A DNA stretch of 64,000 nt. Origin: Herpetosiphon giganteus. Lineage in GTDB: Bacteria; Chloroflexota; Chloroflexia; Chloroflexales; Herpetosiphonaceae. Positions 16,569 to 25,907 of the stretch are shown in pieces; position 1 is the first letter of the stretch, and each line of letters starts with the position of its first letter. The translations under genes were made by a program, and so were the position numbers. The notes beneath the pieces are model-generated. The model did not search any database. It was given only the letters and a program-made list of their open reading frames with translations, and was not told the origin of the DNA. The stretch lies in NCBI RefSeq assembly GCF_016907925.1, contig NZ_JAFBCZ010000017.1, positions 62,001 through 126,000 on the forward strand, written 5' to 3'.

Positions 16569-17453
16569 CTAATGCGCGCTGGCTTGCAATGCTTCTGCGA
16601 AGATGCTTGAGAGGCATGCTTTGAGTCCGGTGGGTTTTCGGCCAAGCAGCGTTTCTAAGCTCGCTGAAACTTGATCTTCTTGACCAAACTTAATATCAGT
16701 CATAAACCCAATGATCCGTTGAATGACTTGATCATCCAGACCGCGCTGCTTCAAGTTTGCGGCAAATGCCGACCCTTCAATTGGCGTATAGGCAATTGCT
16801 TGCCCCATCAGTTCGGAGAGATACTCCGCGACATCAGCAAATGACCACGTTTCGGCTCCAGTAAGTGCATAGATCTGGCTCTCATTACTTATCTGAACCA
16901 GTGCATTGGCCATCGCCTCTCCTTGTTCACTGCGCAGCGCAAACGCAACCCTACCAGCGCCCGCAGGGAGCATAATACCGCGCTCAAAGCCGCGTGCTCC
17001 GCCAATAAATTGCGGAATTGCATCCATATACAAGCTATTGCGAAAGATCGTATAGCTCAGGCCGCTGGATTTAATCGCTTCTTCGGTCTGAAAATGCTCG
17101 TGCATCAGCGTATTGGCGAGGGTCGCAGGATTGCGTAAGTTTCTGCTGGTATAGGCAATTCGTTTGACTCCAGCTTTTTTTGCTGCATCGATGACATTTT
17201 GGTGTTGTTGAACCCGTTTGCCTTCTTCCGTTCCCGAAATTAGCAGCACGGTATCAATAGCTTGCATCGCTCGATCAAGCGAATCGCGATCATCATAGCT
17301 GCCAATGCGAAGATCGACCCCTTGGGCTTGAAGCTGGCTCGCTTTAGCGGGATTTCGCACCAAAGCGGCTATTTGGCTGCTGGGTAGTTGGCGTAAAAGG
17401 GTCGTGATGACTGTTGTCGCGATCTGTCCGCTTGCACCTGTTACCAAAATCAT
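16569..17453 (-). CDS. NmrA-type NAD(P)-binding oxidoreductase (QorB-like)
   Basis: 294 residues. ILVTGASGQIATTVITTLL is an NmrA/atypical SDR Rossmann start; VKRIAYTSRNLRNP and the segment FRNSLYMDAIP match quinone-reductase QorB and related proteins that bind NADPH. Divergent from a TetR gene with shared operators, so induction by a quinone or other electrophile is a reasonable inference. Confidence 0.87.
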   Translation of the reverse strand: MILVTGASGQIATTVITTLLRQLPSSQIAALVRNPAKASQLQAQGVDLRIGSYDDRDSLDRAMQAIDTVLLISGTEEGKRVQQHQNVIDAAKKAGVKRIAYTSRNLRNPATLANTLMHEHFQTEEAIKSSGLSYTIFRNSLYMDAIPQFIGGARGFERGIMLPAGAGRVAFALRSEQGEAMANALVQISNESQIYALTGAETWSFADVAEYLSELMGQAIAYTPIEGSAFAANLKQRGLDDQVIQRIIGFMTDIKFGQEDQVSASLETLLGRKPTGLKACLSSIFAEALQASAH

Positions 17454-17474
17454 AGCTTCTCCGATTCAAATAAT

Positions 17475-17510
17475 GTTATCGATGATAACTATATCATGGT
17501 ATCAATGATA
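17475..17510. promoter_or_regulatory. Paired TATC-N3-GATA operators between NmrA and TetR genes
   Basis: GTTATCGATGATAAC (17475-17489, perfect arms) and TATCAATGATA (17500-17510), centres 23 bases apart; further TATC half-sites continue toward the TetR start. Tandem palindromes in a divergent TetR promoter are the classic arrangement for a TetR repressor. Confidence 0.65.
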
Positions 17511-17550
17511 ATTCAATCGCTGTTATCACTTTTATGCTATCATTGCTATC

Positions 17551-18276
17551 ATGGAAAATGCTGAAATTACCCATAATTTAAATTCACATGATCGCATTGT
17601 CCGCGTTACGGCTCATTTGCTGGCCAATGGCGGCCTTGAAAGCGTATCAACCCGGGCTGTCGCCGAAGCCGCCGGAGTTCAAGTGCCAATCATCTATCGG
17701 CTTTTTGGTGATATGCGTGGGTTGCTGAACGCCGTTGTCAGTCATGGTTTTGAGGTCTATCTTGAGAGCAAACGCGAACGGCTAGCGCAGCATGATCCGG
17801 TTGAGGAAATTCGTCATGGCTGGGATATGCATGTAGAGTTTGGGTTGCTCAACCCTGCCTTGTATCGCCTGATGTATGGCGAGCCACAGCCAAGCAAAGA
17901 GGTTCCGGCGGCAATCAAGGCTTTCGCTATCTTGCGCGAACGAGTAACCCAGATTGCTGCCACAGGGCGTTTGCTGGTTGATGTTGAGTCAGCGGCTCAG
18001 ATGCTGCACGCTGCCTGTCGGGGAGTGACATTTAGTTTGCTTGAAAGCGATTCGGCCAAACGCGACCTCGCGCTTTCGAATCGGGTTCGCGAAGCCATCT
18101 TAACCGCGATCACGCGAACTGTGGAACCCACCCTCGCTGAACAGCCGAATCAGCTAAGCCATATGATTAGCATGGCGGTGGCGCTCAAGGCTCTGCTGCC
18201 AAATGCCCACATGTTGACTTCAGGCGAGCGTGCGTTACTAACCGAGTGGCTTGATCGGCTTAGCATGAGCCGTTGA
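17551..18276 (+). CDS. TetR-family repressor
   Basis: 241 residues. HDRIVRVTAHLLANGGLESV then STRAVAEAAGVQVPIIYRLF is a standard TetR HTH (residues ~12-55). The helical C-terminal part is the ligand-binding/dimer domain (WHG-type). Divergent from the NmrA oxidoreductase, 97 bases of operator-rich DNA between them. No good ribosome site is visible before the ATG; the leader is probably very short. Confidence 0.9.
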   Translation: MENAEITHNLNSHDRIVRVTAHLLANGGLESVSTRAVAEAAGVQVPIIYRLFGDMRGLLNAVVSHGFEVYLESKRERLAQHDPVEEIRHGWDMHVEFGLLNPALYRLMYGEPQPSKEVPAAIKAFAILRERVTQIAATGRLLVDVESAAQMLHAACRGVTFSLLESDSAKRDLALSNRVREAILTAITRTVEPTLAEQPNQLSHMISMAVALKALLPNAHMLTSGERALLTEWLDRLSMSR

Positions 18277-18317
18277 TGCCTCTAAACTTTGGGTTGCGCA
18301 TCAGTTAATTAAATGGA

Positions 18318-18370
18318 CATTCCCCGAACAATGTCAATCCAGAGAGCTGGCTTACTAGGTTCGGGGAATG
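18318..18370. other. Nested hairpin between convergent genes
   Basis: Perfect 12-base inverted repeat CATTCCCCGAAC / GTTCGGGGAATG, 29-base loop that itself contains CCAG-AGAG-CTGG. No U-tract follows on either strand, so this is an atypical terminator or an RNA-processing/protection element. Confidence 0.5.
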
Positions 18371-18392
18371 CATCATATTTAACCACAAATTG

Positions 18393-20048
18393 TTAGGCCA
18401 ACGCTTCGGCTGCTGCGCGGCCAGCGGTGCGGCCAGAAAAAATACAGCCACCAAGGAAGGTGCCTTCGAGCGAACGATAGCCGTGCATGCCGCCGCCGCC
18501 AAAGCCCGCCACCTCGCCAGCAGCATACAAACCGCTGATCGGCTGGCCATCTTGGCCAATCACCCGCGCCGAAAGATCGGTTTGCAGCCCACCCAAGCTT
18601 TTGCGGGTGAGAATATTCAAGCGCACTGCAATCAATGGCCCTGCGCTGCGATCGAGAATTTGGTGCGGTTTCGCAACCCGAATCAATTTATCACCAAGAT
18701 AGTTGCGTGCTCCACGCAAGGCGGTAATTTGCATATCTTTGGTAAATGGATTGCTCATTTCGCGGTCGCGGGCCTGAATTTCGCGCTCAATTGCTGCGGG
18801 ATCAAGCAAGGGTTCTGGGGTGAGCGCATTCATGCCCTTGATCAAATCGGCCAAATTATCGCGTACAACAAAATCGGCTCCATGACGCTTGAAGGCCTCA
18901 ACTGGCGGGGTTGCCCCGGGCAGAACCCGCCCTAACACTTGGCGCACGCTTTTGTTGGTCAAATCGGGGTTTTGCTCCGAGCCAGAGAGTGCAAATTCTT
19001 TTTCGATAATTTTCTGGGTCAGAATAAACCAACTATAATCGTAGCCGGTATGCATCAGATGTTTGAGCGTGCCAAGGCTATCGAAGCCAGGAAAGAGCGG
19101 CACTGGCAATCGCTGGCCAAGCGCATCGAACCACAACGACGATGGCCCAGGCAAAATTCGGATGCCATGGTTGGTCCAAATTGGCTTCCAATTTTGCAAG
19201 CCTTCGGTGTAGTGCCACATGCGGTCGGGGTTGATAATTGTGCCGCCAGCAGCCTCAGTAATTGCCAACATCCGACCATCAACATAATCGGGAACCCCTG
19301 CAACCATGGTTTTTGGGGCTTGGCCAAGCCGTTCGGGCCAATTTTTGCGCACTAAATCGTGGTTTGCGCCGATGCCGCCAGAGGTCACAATCACCGCTTG
19401 CGCCTGCAATGTGAAGCTGCCAACGACCTTGCGCGAGCTTGGCACGCCGCGCGCTAGGCTGCTTGGCTCCAAAATATCGCCATCGATGCCAGCAACAGCC
19501 CCGCCATTCAGTAACAATTGATTAACGCGATGGCGAAATTTGAGCGTAATCAGCCCTTTTTGGGCTGCTGCGCGCACACGGCGCTCAAATGGCGCAACTA
19601 CGCCCGGGCCAGTGCCCCAAGTAATATGAAAGCGCGGCACAGAATTGCCATGGCCAATTGCGCCATAGCCGCCCCGCTCAGCCCAGCCAACCACCGGAAA
19701 AAAGCGCATGCCCTGATCATAGAGCCATTGGCGTTTTTCGCCAGCAGCAAAAGCCAAATAGGCTTCGGCCCATTTGCGCGGCCAATAATCCTCAGTCCGA
19801 TCAAATGCGGCAGTTCCAAGCCAATCTTGCAAGGCTAATTCATAGGAATCTTTGATTTTGAGGCGACGTTGTTCTGGGGAATCGACTAAAAATAAACCAC
19901 CAAACGACCAAAATGCTTGACCACCAAGATTCTGCTCCGACTCTTGGTCGACCAAGATGACCTTTTTGCCGGCATCGGCCAACTCGGCGGCGGCGACTAG
20001 TCCGGCCAAACCTGCTCCAACAATGACCACATCGGCATCATAGTGCAT
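18393..20048 (-). CDS. FAD-binding dehydrogenase (KsdD/fumarate-reductase type)
   Basis: 551 residues from ATG 20048 (GGAGC 6 bases before). N-terminal VVIVGAGLAGLVAAAELA is the FAD dinucleotide-binding motif, followed by ILVDQESEQNLGGQAFWS. The C-terminal GLYAAGEVAGFGGGGMHGYR and the following GTFLGGCIFSGRTAGRAA are the conserved end of the 'predicted oxidoreductase' COG3573 subgroup of the succinate dehydrogenase/ketosteroid dehydrogenase family. Substrate unknown; steroid specificity cannot be assumed. No signal peptide. Confidence 0.9.
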   Translation of the reverse strand: MHYDADVVIVGAGLAGLVAAAELADAGKKVILVDQESEQNLGGQAFWSFGGLFLVDSPEQRRLKIKDSYELALQDWLGTAAFDRTEDYWPRKWAEAYLAFAAGEKRQWLYDQGMRFFPVVGWAERGGYGAIGHGNSVPRFHITWGTGPGVVAPFERRVRAAAQKGLITLKFRHRVNQLLLNGGAVAGIDGDILEPSSLARGVPSSRKVVGSFTLQAQAVIVTSGGIGANHDLVRKNWPERLGQAPKTMVAGVPDYVDGRMLAITEAAGGTIINPDRMWHYTEGLQNWKPIWTNHGIRILPGPSSLWFDALGQRLPVPLFPGFDSLGTLKHLMHTGYDYSWFILTQKIIEKEFALSGSEQNPDLTNKSVRQVLGRVLPGATPPVEAFKRHGADFVVRDNLADLIKGMNALTPEPLLDPAAIEREIQARDREMSNPFTKDMQITALRGARNYLGDKLIRVAKPHQILDRSAGPLIAVRLNILTRKSLGGLQTDLSARVIGQDGQPISGLYAAGEVAGFGGGGMHGYRSLEGTFLGGCIFSGRTAGRAAAEALA

Positions 20049-20259
20049 GGGTGCTCCATTCTGCTGCATTAGGTATTTGTTGATTATACGCCATTTTAGC
20101 TGCTTGCAACCACTTAAACGCGCTGTTGCTGCTCCAATCTTCGAGGCCGAAATTGGGCTGATTTTTGCTGAAAATAAAATTAGCGAGCAAAAATTGATTG
20201 AAATACATCAATTAAATTGTTATAGCGCTAGAATAAAAAATAGATCTAGATTTAATTAT

Positions 20260-20288
20260 TTGACATGGCCGATTGCTCAGGCTATACT
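20260..20288 (+). promoter_or_regulatory. Sigma-70 promoter of the iron-uptake operon
   Basis: TTGACA (20260-20265), 17-base spacer, TATACT (20283-20288): a near-consensus promoter upstream of the solute-binding protein. Confidence 0.8.
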
Positions 20289-20298
20289 TCCGGCTGAT

Positions 20299-20329
20299 AA
20301 AAACTGTTTTTTCAGATAAAATAGTTTTT
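20299..20329. promoter_or_regulatory. Inverted repeat at the iron operon transcription start
   Basis: AAAAACT / AGTTTTT arms (7 bases each, 17-base spacer) covering the predicted transcript start. It may be a repressor site or a short leader hairpin. It does not match a canonical Fur box, so iron control is only suspected. Confidence 0.4.
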
Positions 20330-20394
20330 AGCATGTGATTAATACTTGCCAAAACTTGCTCAATTGTCGAGCAAATAGGCTTAAGGAGTAACTC

Positions 20395-21537
20395 GTGAAA
20401 CTTGTGCGTTCTTTGATGCTGTTGCTCTGTCTGAGCATGGTTATTGCAGCCTGTGGTGGTGCAGCCACTCCAACCGCTGTACCAGCAGCACCAACAACCG
20501 CTGCAGCAACCTCAACCACCGCTAGCGCAGCTGAAGCTACCGCTACCGTCGAAGTAACCGCCGTTGCTGAGGTTTCGCCAACCGTCCCAACCACGACCAC
20601 GACTGAGCCAGCAGGCGGCAGCTTGGTGGTGTACTCAGGTCGTTCAGAAAGCTTAGTCGCTCCGTTGTTGGAGCTGTTTACGAAAGAAACCGGCATTGCG
20701 GTTGAAGTGCGCTACGGCGACACCGCCGAAATGGCCGCCCAAATTCTTGAAGAAGGCGAAAACAGCCCAGCCGATGTGTTCTTTGGCCAAGATGCTGGCG
20801 CATTGGGCGCATTGAGCGATCGCTTTGTGCAACTCGATAGCAGCTTGCTGAGCTTGGTTGATCCACGCTTTGCCTCAAGCGAAGGCAAATGGGTTGGCGC
20901 TTCGGGTCGCGCTCGGGTTTTGGTCTATAACACCGATGTCTTAACCAGCACCGATTTGCCAGCTTCGATTCTCGATTTGACCAAACCAGAGTGGAAAGGC
21001 CGCTTGGCTTGGGCTCCAACCAACGGTTCATTGCAAGCATTCGTCACCGCGTTGCGCGTCAGCCAAGGCGAAGATGTGGCTAAACAATGGCTCGAAGGCT
21101 TGATTGCCAACGAAATCAAAGTGTACGAATCAAATTCAGCAATCGTCAAAGCTGTTGCCAATGGCGAAGTTGATGCAGGCTTGGTCAATCACTACTATCT
21201 GTTTGCCTTGAAAAAAGACCAACCAGATGCTAAGGCAGCCAACCACTACTTCAGCAACGGCGATATTGGCTCGTTGGTCAATGTTGCTGGCGTGGGCATT
21301 TTGCAAACCGCCAAAAACCCAGAAGCAGCTCAAGCCTTTGCTAGCTTCTTGCTGAGCGAAACCGCCCAAAATTATTTCACCGAAAAAACCAATGAATATC
21401 CCTTGGTTGCTGGCATCACCACCAACCCAGCGATCAAGCCATTGAGCGAAATCACCACCCCTGAGATCGATCTGAGCAACTTGAAAGATCTCCAAGGCAC
21501 TTTGGAATTGTTGCAAGATGTTGGCGCAATTCAATAA
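20395..21537 (+). CDS. Iron(III)-type ABC transporter solute-binding lipoprotein
   Basis: 380 residues. Lipoprotein signal with VIAAC lipobox (Cys20), then a 50-residue Ala/Thr/Pro linker. The binding domain begins GSLVVYSGRSESLVAPLLEL, which is diagnostic of the FbpA/FutA iron-binding group; GKWVGASGRARVLVYNTD, WKGRLAWAPTN and the HYYLFAL Tyr-Tyr pair (metal ligands in FbpA) follow. It delivers Fe(III) or a related cargo to the permease encoded next. AGGAGT lies before the ATG. Confidence 0.92.
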   Translation: MKLVRSLMLLLCLSMVIAACGGAATPTAVPAAPTTAAATSTTASAAEATATVEVTAVAEVSPTVPTTTTTEPAGGSLVVYSGRSESLVAPLLELFTKETGIAVEVRYGDTAEMAAQILEEGENSPADVFFGQDAGALGALSDRFVQLDSSLLSLVDPRFASSEGKWVGASGRARVLVYNTDVLTSTDLPASILDLTKPEWKGRLAWAPTNGSLQAFVTALRVSQGEDVAKQWLEGLIANEIKVYESNSAIVKAVANGEVDAGLVNHYYLFALKKDQPDAKAANHYFSNGDIGSLVNVAGVGILQTAKNPEAAQAFASFLLSETAQNYFTEKTNEYPLVAGITTNPAIKPLSEITTPEIDLSNLKDLQGTLELLQDVGAIQ

Positions 21538-21579
21538 TGCGCTGATGTTCGGTGTGCGCTTGGGAAGATTGTTGGCACT

Positions 21580-23175
21580 ATGCTTTTTAAACGGCTTCAA
21601 TTAACTCGGCCACGCCGCTGGCCAGCACTGATTTTGACGATCAGTGCTGGCCTAATTGCGTTAATGATGGTGTTGCCGCTTGGCTATTTGCTTTTGCGCA
21701 CCAGCGAGGCGGGCGATGCTGCATGGGCGCAATTACAACGCCCCACCACCTTGCGCGTTTTCACTGGCTCGGCGTTGCTAGCGATTACGGTGACTGCTGG
21801 CTCGTTGCTGATCGGCTTGCCCTTGGCTTGGCTGACCACCCGCACCAATTTACCTGGCGCACGCATTTGGCTCGGCTTAATTATGCTGCCAATGGCGATT
21901 CCTTCGTATATTGGAGCTTGGGCGATTATTGCCGTGCTTGGGCCACGCGGCTTGTTGCAGCAATGGCTCGCACCGTTGGGCGTTGAGCGCTTGCCCGAAG
22001 TTTATGGATTTTGGGGCGCAGCCGGAGCATTAATTCTGTTTGGCTATCCCTATATTGTGTTGAATGTGCGGGTTGCTTTGCGCAAGCTCGACCCAGCGCT
22101 GGAAGAAGCGGCGCGATCGCTTGGTCAACGCTCGGGCCAGATTTTTTGGCGAATTACCCTGCCTCAGTTGCGGCCAGCGCTGGCTGCTGGCAGTTTGTTG
22201 GTCGTGCTGTATGCCTTGAGCGATTTTGGCGCGGTTTCGTTGTTGCGCTATAGCTCATTTACCCGCGCAATTTATCTGCAATATCGAGCCTCGTTTGATC
22301 GAACTGGCGCGGCGGTGTTGTCGTTGTTGCTGGTTGGCTTAGCCTGTGGCTTATTGGCTGCCGAGGCATTAAGTCGCGGTCGAGCGCGCTACTATCGTTC
22401 ATCTGCTGGCGTTAGTCGCCAAGCAAAAGTTGTTGCGCTTGGGCGTTGGCGTTGGCCAGCCTTAATTTTTTGCGCGGTTGTGGTGCTGTTTGCGGTAGTT
22501 TTGCCAATTGTGGCGATTGTGGCTTGGCTGATTATCGGCATTCGCTCTGGTCAAGCCTGGAATCTGCAATTGGCTGATTTTGGCAATTCGTTGCTAGCCG
22601 CAAGTTTGGCAGCCCTCGTAACGATTGTTTTAGCGTTTCCGGTGGTCTTTTTGGCCGTGCGCTATCCGAGCCGCTTAACCAGCCTGATCGAACGCGCAAC
22701 CTATGTTGGCTATGCGCTGCCTGGGATTGTTGTCGCCTTGGCTTTGGTTTTTTGGGGCGCTAATTATCTGCCATGGGCCTACCAAACCTTGGGCTTGTTA
22801 ATTTTGGCCTATGCTGTGCGCTTTTTGCCCCAAGCAATTGGCAGTTTGCGTACCAGTTTGTTGCAAATCAACCCGCGTTTGGAGGAGGCTGGCCGTTCGT
22901 TGGGCCAACCACCATGGCGGGTAGTGCTCAGCATTACCTTGCCGCTGCTGCGGCCTGGCATTGTTTCGGGAGCCGCCTTGGTGTTTCTTTCGACTTTGAA
23001 AGAATTGCCAGCGACTCTGCTTTTGGGGCCGACTGGGTTTCATACCTTGGCAACCGATATTTGGAACAACACCACCGAACTGCGCTTTTCGCAAACCGCG
23101 CTGCCTGCTTTATTATTGATGTTGGCCGCCTGTGGCTCCTTGGCCCTGTTGCTGGCGAACGAACGCAAAACCTGA
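21580..23175 (+). CDS. Iron(III)-type ABC transporter permease, fused two-domain
   Basis: 531 residues, about 12 hydrophobic helices in two homologous halves. Each half ends with the EAA loop that contacts the ATPase: EEAARSLGQRSGQIFWRI in the first and EEAGRSLGQPPWRVVLSI in the second. This is the FbpB-type fused permease. Follows the binding protein by 43 bases; no clear ribosome site. Confidence 0.92.
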   Translation: MLFKRLQLTRPRRWPALILTISAGLIALMMVLPLGYLLLRTSEAGDAAWAQLQRPTTLRVFTGSALLAITVTAGSLLIGLPLAWLTTRTNLPGARIWLGLIMLPMAIPSYIGAWAIIAVLGPRGLLQQWLAPLGVERLPEVYGFWGAAGALILFGYPYIVLNVRVALRKLDPALEEAARSLGQRSGQIFWRITLPQLRPALAAGSLLVVLYALSDFGAVSLLRYSSFTRAIYLQYRASFDRTGAAVLSLLLVGLACGLLAAEALSRGRARYYRSSAGVSRQAKVVALGRWRWPALIFCAVVVLFAVVLPIVAIVAWLIIGIRSGQAWNLQLADFGNSLLAASLAALVTIVLAFPVVFLAVRYPSRLTSLIERATYVGYALPGIVVALALVFWGANYLPWAYQTLGLLILAYAVRFLPQAIGSLRTSLLQINPRLEEAGRSLGQPPWRVVLSITLPLLRPGIVSGAALVFLSTLKELPATLLLGPTGFHTLATDIWNNTTELRFSQTALPALLLMLAACGSLALLLANERKT

Positions 23176-23185
23176 GATACCAACC

Positions 23186-24214
23186 ATGCATGAACCAACC
23201 AAATTTGCAATTAATTGCCGTGGCGTGAGCAAAACATTCAATGCAACCAAGGTGCTTGATCAGATTGATTTTCAATTGCCAAGCGGCAGTTTGGGGGCAT
23301 TGCTTGGCCCTTCTGGCTGTGGCAAAACCACCTTGTTGCGTTTAATTGCTGGCTTCGAAACGCTCGATCAAGGCCAGATTTGGCTTGGCGAGCGCGAAAT
23401 TGCCAGCGCCAAAACCCATGTGCCAACCGAACAGCGCCAGATTGGCATGGTTTTTCAGGAATATGCCTTGTTTCCACATTTGACGGTTGGCCAAAATGTT
23501 GGTTATGGCTTAGGTCGGCAGGCCCGCCAGCAGCGCATCGATGAATTGCTCGAATTGGTTGGCTTGGCAGGCTTGGCCAAACGTATGCCGCATGAGCTTT
23601 CTGGTGGCCAGCAACAACGGGTTGCGTTGGCCCGCGCGCTTGCTCCCAATCCGCAACTTTTGCTGCTCGACGAGCCGTTTTCCAATCTTGATGCTGGCTT
23701 GCGCGACCAAGTGCGGAGTGCGACCAAGCAGATTTTGCGCCAGGTTGGGGCCACTGCCCTGTTTGTAACCCACGATCAAGAAGAAGCCCTGAGTTTGGCC
23801 GATCAAGTGACGGTGATGCTTGGGGGCAAGGTTATGCAAAGCGCCAGCCCGCACGAACTGTATTTGCGGCCAACCAGCCAAGCAGTAGCCCAATTTGTGG
23901 GTGAAGCCAACTTTTTGGCTGGCAGTGCTCGTGATAATAGTGTCGAGTGTGGATTGGGCCAATTGCTGCTGACCAAGCCAATGCATGGCCCTGTAACCCT
24001 GATGATTCGACCTGAAGCGCTCCAGCTTGTGCCCGATCCAACCGGCAATGGTCAGATTCTTGGCCAACGCTTTTATGGTCATCACCAACTGCTTGATGTG
24101 CAAATTGGCGCGTTGCAACTGGCGGCGCGAACTGGGCCACGGCTTGATCTTGCGCCAAATTTACGGGTTGCGGTGAGCGTGCAAGGGCCTGTTGTGGCGT
24201 TTGAGGCTGCTTAG
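23186..24214 (+). CDS. Iron(III)-type ABC transporter ATPase
   Basis: 342 residues from ATG 23186 (10 bases after the permease stop). Walker A GPSGCGKTTLL, Q-loop MVFQEYALFPHL, signature ELSGGQQQRVALARAL, Walker B LLLLDEPFSNLD, and H-loop LFVTHDQEEAL are all intact. The C-terminal ~110 residues are a TOBE-type regulatory region (TLMIRPEALQLVPD). FbpC-type; completes the uptake operon 20395-24214. Confidence 0.93.
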   Translation: MHEPTKFAINCRGVSKTFNATKVLDQIDFQLPSGSLGALLGPSGCGKTTLLRLIAGFETLDQGQIWLGEREIASAKTHVPTEQRQIGMVFQEYALFPHLTVGQNVGYGLGRQARQQRIDELLELVGLAGLAKRMPHELSGGQQQRVALARALAPNPQLLLLDEPFSNLDAGLRDQVRSATKQILRQVGATALFVTHDQEEALSLADQVTVMLGGKVMQSASPHELYLRPTSQAVAQFVGEANFLAGSARDNSVECGLGQLLLTKPMHGPVTLMIRPEALQLVPDPTGNGQILGQRFYGHHQLLDVQIGALQLAARTGPRLDLAPNLRVAVSVQGPVVAFEAA

Positions 24215-24221
24215 CAAAATG

Positions 24222-24736
24222 TTACAACTGGTTGCGTAAGGCGGCTAATTGTTGTTCAGCTAGGCTAATCCAATTAGCAAAATATTTTGTTCGTAGGATT
24301 TTGATATTAGCCTTAGCTTGCTCAAGAACGACTCCAGCTGCGTCAACCTGCTTGTTTACTTGGAAAATATCATACAAATACATTAAATTTAATGTCATTG
24401 CGTGTAGATCATTATTGGCTCGTGTATAGGCTAAAGCTTCGTTTATTATCTCGATTGCTTCATCAGTTCGATTAATTGCGCGTAATGAAGCTGCATAATT
24501 GCCTAAAGTGATTGATAGTTTTTGATAATCGTTGACTAAACGAAAAGCATTAATTGCCTTTTGATAAATCGGTAACGATTTCGCTGGTCGGTCACCTAGA
24601 CGGAAAATGTTACCGATAAGCCACCAACGTGTTGAATTACTGTTTGCCACTGGCCATGCTGAAGCAGCCGCTGCGGGTTTTGCAGCAATGTTTGAATGTT
24701 GGTTGGTGTCCATTGCAGGCTCAGGTCGATTTTCAT
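24222..24736 (-). pseudogene. Decayed TPR protein gene (internal deletion/frameshift)
   Basis: Two pieces in different frames. The upstream piece reads from ATG 24736 as MKIDLSLQWTPTNIQTLLQN and onward to a stop 47 codons later. The downstream piece, in another frame, has typical tetratricopeptide helices: SLPIYQKAINAFRLVNDYQK, then DEAIEIINEALAYTRANNDL, ending at 24222. The switch lies near 24625-24645. The likeliest history is a large internal deletion in a TPR regulator, leaving head and tail. A -10 box TATAAT sits just upstream. The tail alone could be read as a 163-residue protein, but its first 30 residues look like an accidental frame. Confidence 0.6.
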
Positions 24737-24784
24737 CAAGCGCAACCCATGGCTTTGAGGCTCGGATGCTGCATTATACCCCGA

Positions 24785-24825
24785 AACAACGCTCCTGGGC
24801 TGTGAATTGAAGCAGGAGCGTTGTT
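24785..24825 (-). terminator. Terminator hairpin after the HAF-repeat gene
   Basis: Perfect 13-pair stem AACAACGCTCCTG / CAGGAGCGTTGTT with a 15-base loop, followed on the minus strand by TTTC. Placed right after the stop of the gene at 24846. Confidence 0.65.
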
Positions 24826-24845
24826 AGGTAGCCTCAAGCGAAGCG

Positions 24846-25907
24846 TTATTCAGTCAGTTGCCAGAGCTTCGCATCGGTGCCATAATAGCCCCAAGTACTG
24901 GTCTCAAGATAGCCAATAATTTGATTGGCTTCATTGATCGCACCAGCCCCCGTATGATATTCGCCCCATTCGTCGTGACTTGGCCAGATATACATAACTG
25001 TTCCACTTCGCCAAACAGTTGCCTTTCTGGCTTCCGAATCATAGGTAGAACCCACGATAATTCCCGCATCGTTAATATCATATGCATAGGTATAGGTATC
25101 AGTGCTAGTGCTTAAATCGGTGGTTATGCCATCTTCCCATAGAAAAGCCCGTGGAATTCCATCAGTCAAGACCATGGTGCCAACGATTTGCTCATGGTTA
25201 TTAATGCCATAGCCATAACTATTGGGTGCTGCCACATTCAGGTCGATAATTTGGCCATTTTTCCAAATCATGGCGCGGCTTTGGCCATTGGCATTGGTGC
25301 TCGTGCCGACAATGACTTTATGATCATTAATTTCGTTGGCAGCGCTGCTTGGGCCTCCCAGTGTGCCCAGATCCGTCATGGTGCCGCGATACCACATAAA
25401 GGCGTGGCTTTCGCCATTGGCCGTATCGCTCGTGCCAATAATCCGTTCGCCATTGCTTACATCGACGGCCCTACTTTTATTACCGCCTAGGGTACCGAGG
25501 TTGATCAAGTTGCCTCCGCCACGCCAATAGAAGGCCCTCGTTTGATTATCTCCAAAGGTGCTTTCGCCCACAACATAGCCAGTATCATTGATGCCATAGG
25601 CATAGCTCCGATCACTTTCATCATTACTTAGAGGATTAATCTGGGTCATGGTGCCGCGCCGCCACATAAAACCACGATAATCTGACGATTCGGTCTCGGC
25701 GTAGCCACTGACTCGCCCAAAATCGTTAATATCGGAGGCGTAGCCATCGTGGCCACCAAGCGTGCCAATCGTCGTCGTGGTGTAGCCGGGGTCGGTTGGA
25801 GTTGGCGTGGGCGTTTGGGCATGAACAGCGGGCGCTTGCAGTTGGCCAAGGCCGACGAGGCTAGCAACGAACAAGCCACCAGCAACGATTTTTCTTCCTA
25901 CATACAT
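24846..25907 (-). CDS. Secreted HAF-repeat protein
   Basis: 353 residues from ATG 25907 (GGAGGAG upstream; a longer reading to 25958 is unnecessary). Signal peptide with VHA-Q cleavage near residue 31 and a short Thr-Pro linker. The rest is about seven copies of a 40-residue unit with the pattern INDxGxVVGxS...AFxWRxGxxTDLGTLGG, the 'HAF' extracellular repeat, predicted to fold as a beta-propeller. Exported; function unknown. Confidence 0.87.
   Translation of the reverse strand: MYVGRKIVAGGLFVASLVGLGQLQAPAVHAQTPTPTPTDPGYTTTTIGTLGGHDGYASDINDFGRVSGYAETESSDYRGFMWRRGTMTQINPLSNDESDRSYAYGINDTGYVVGESTFGDNQTRAFYWRGGGNLINLGTLGGNKSRAVDVSNGERIIGTSDTANGESHAFMWYRGTMTDLGTLGGPSSAANEINDHKVIVGTSTNANGQSRAMIWKNGQIIDLNVAAPNSYGYGINNHEQIVGTMVLTDGIPRAFLWEDGITTDLSTSTDTYTYAYDINDAGIIVGSTYDSEARKATVWRSGTVMYIWPSHDEWGEYHTGAGAINEANQIIGYLETSTWGYYGTDAKLWQLTE

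Larger units (their letters stand above)
20049..20394. other. AT-rich 346-base region holding the iron operon promoter
   Basis: Between the flavoprotein start and the binding-protein start. No coding sequence is supported. A strong promoter lies at 20260-20288 and an inverted repeat at 20299-20329; the rest is low-GC DNA. Confidence 0.7.
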
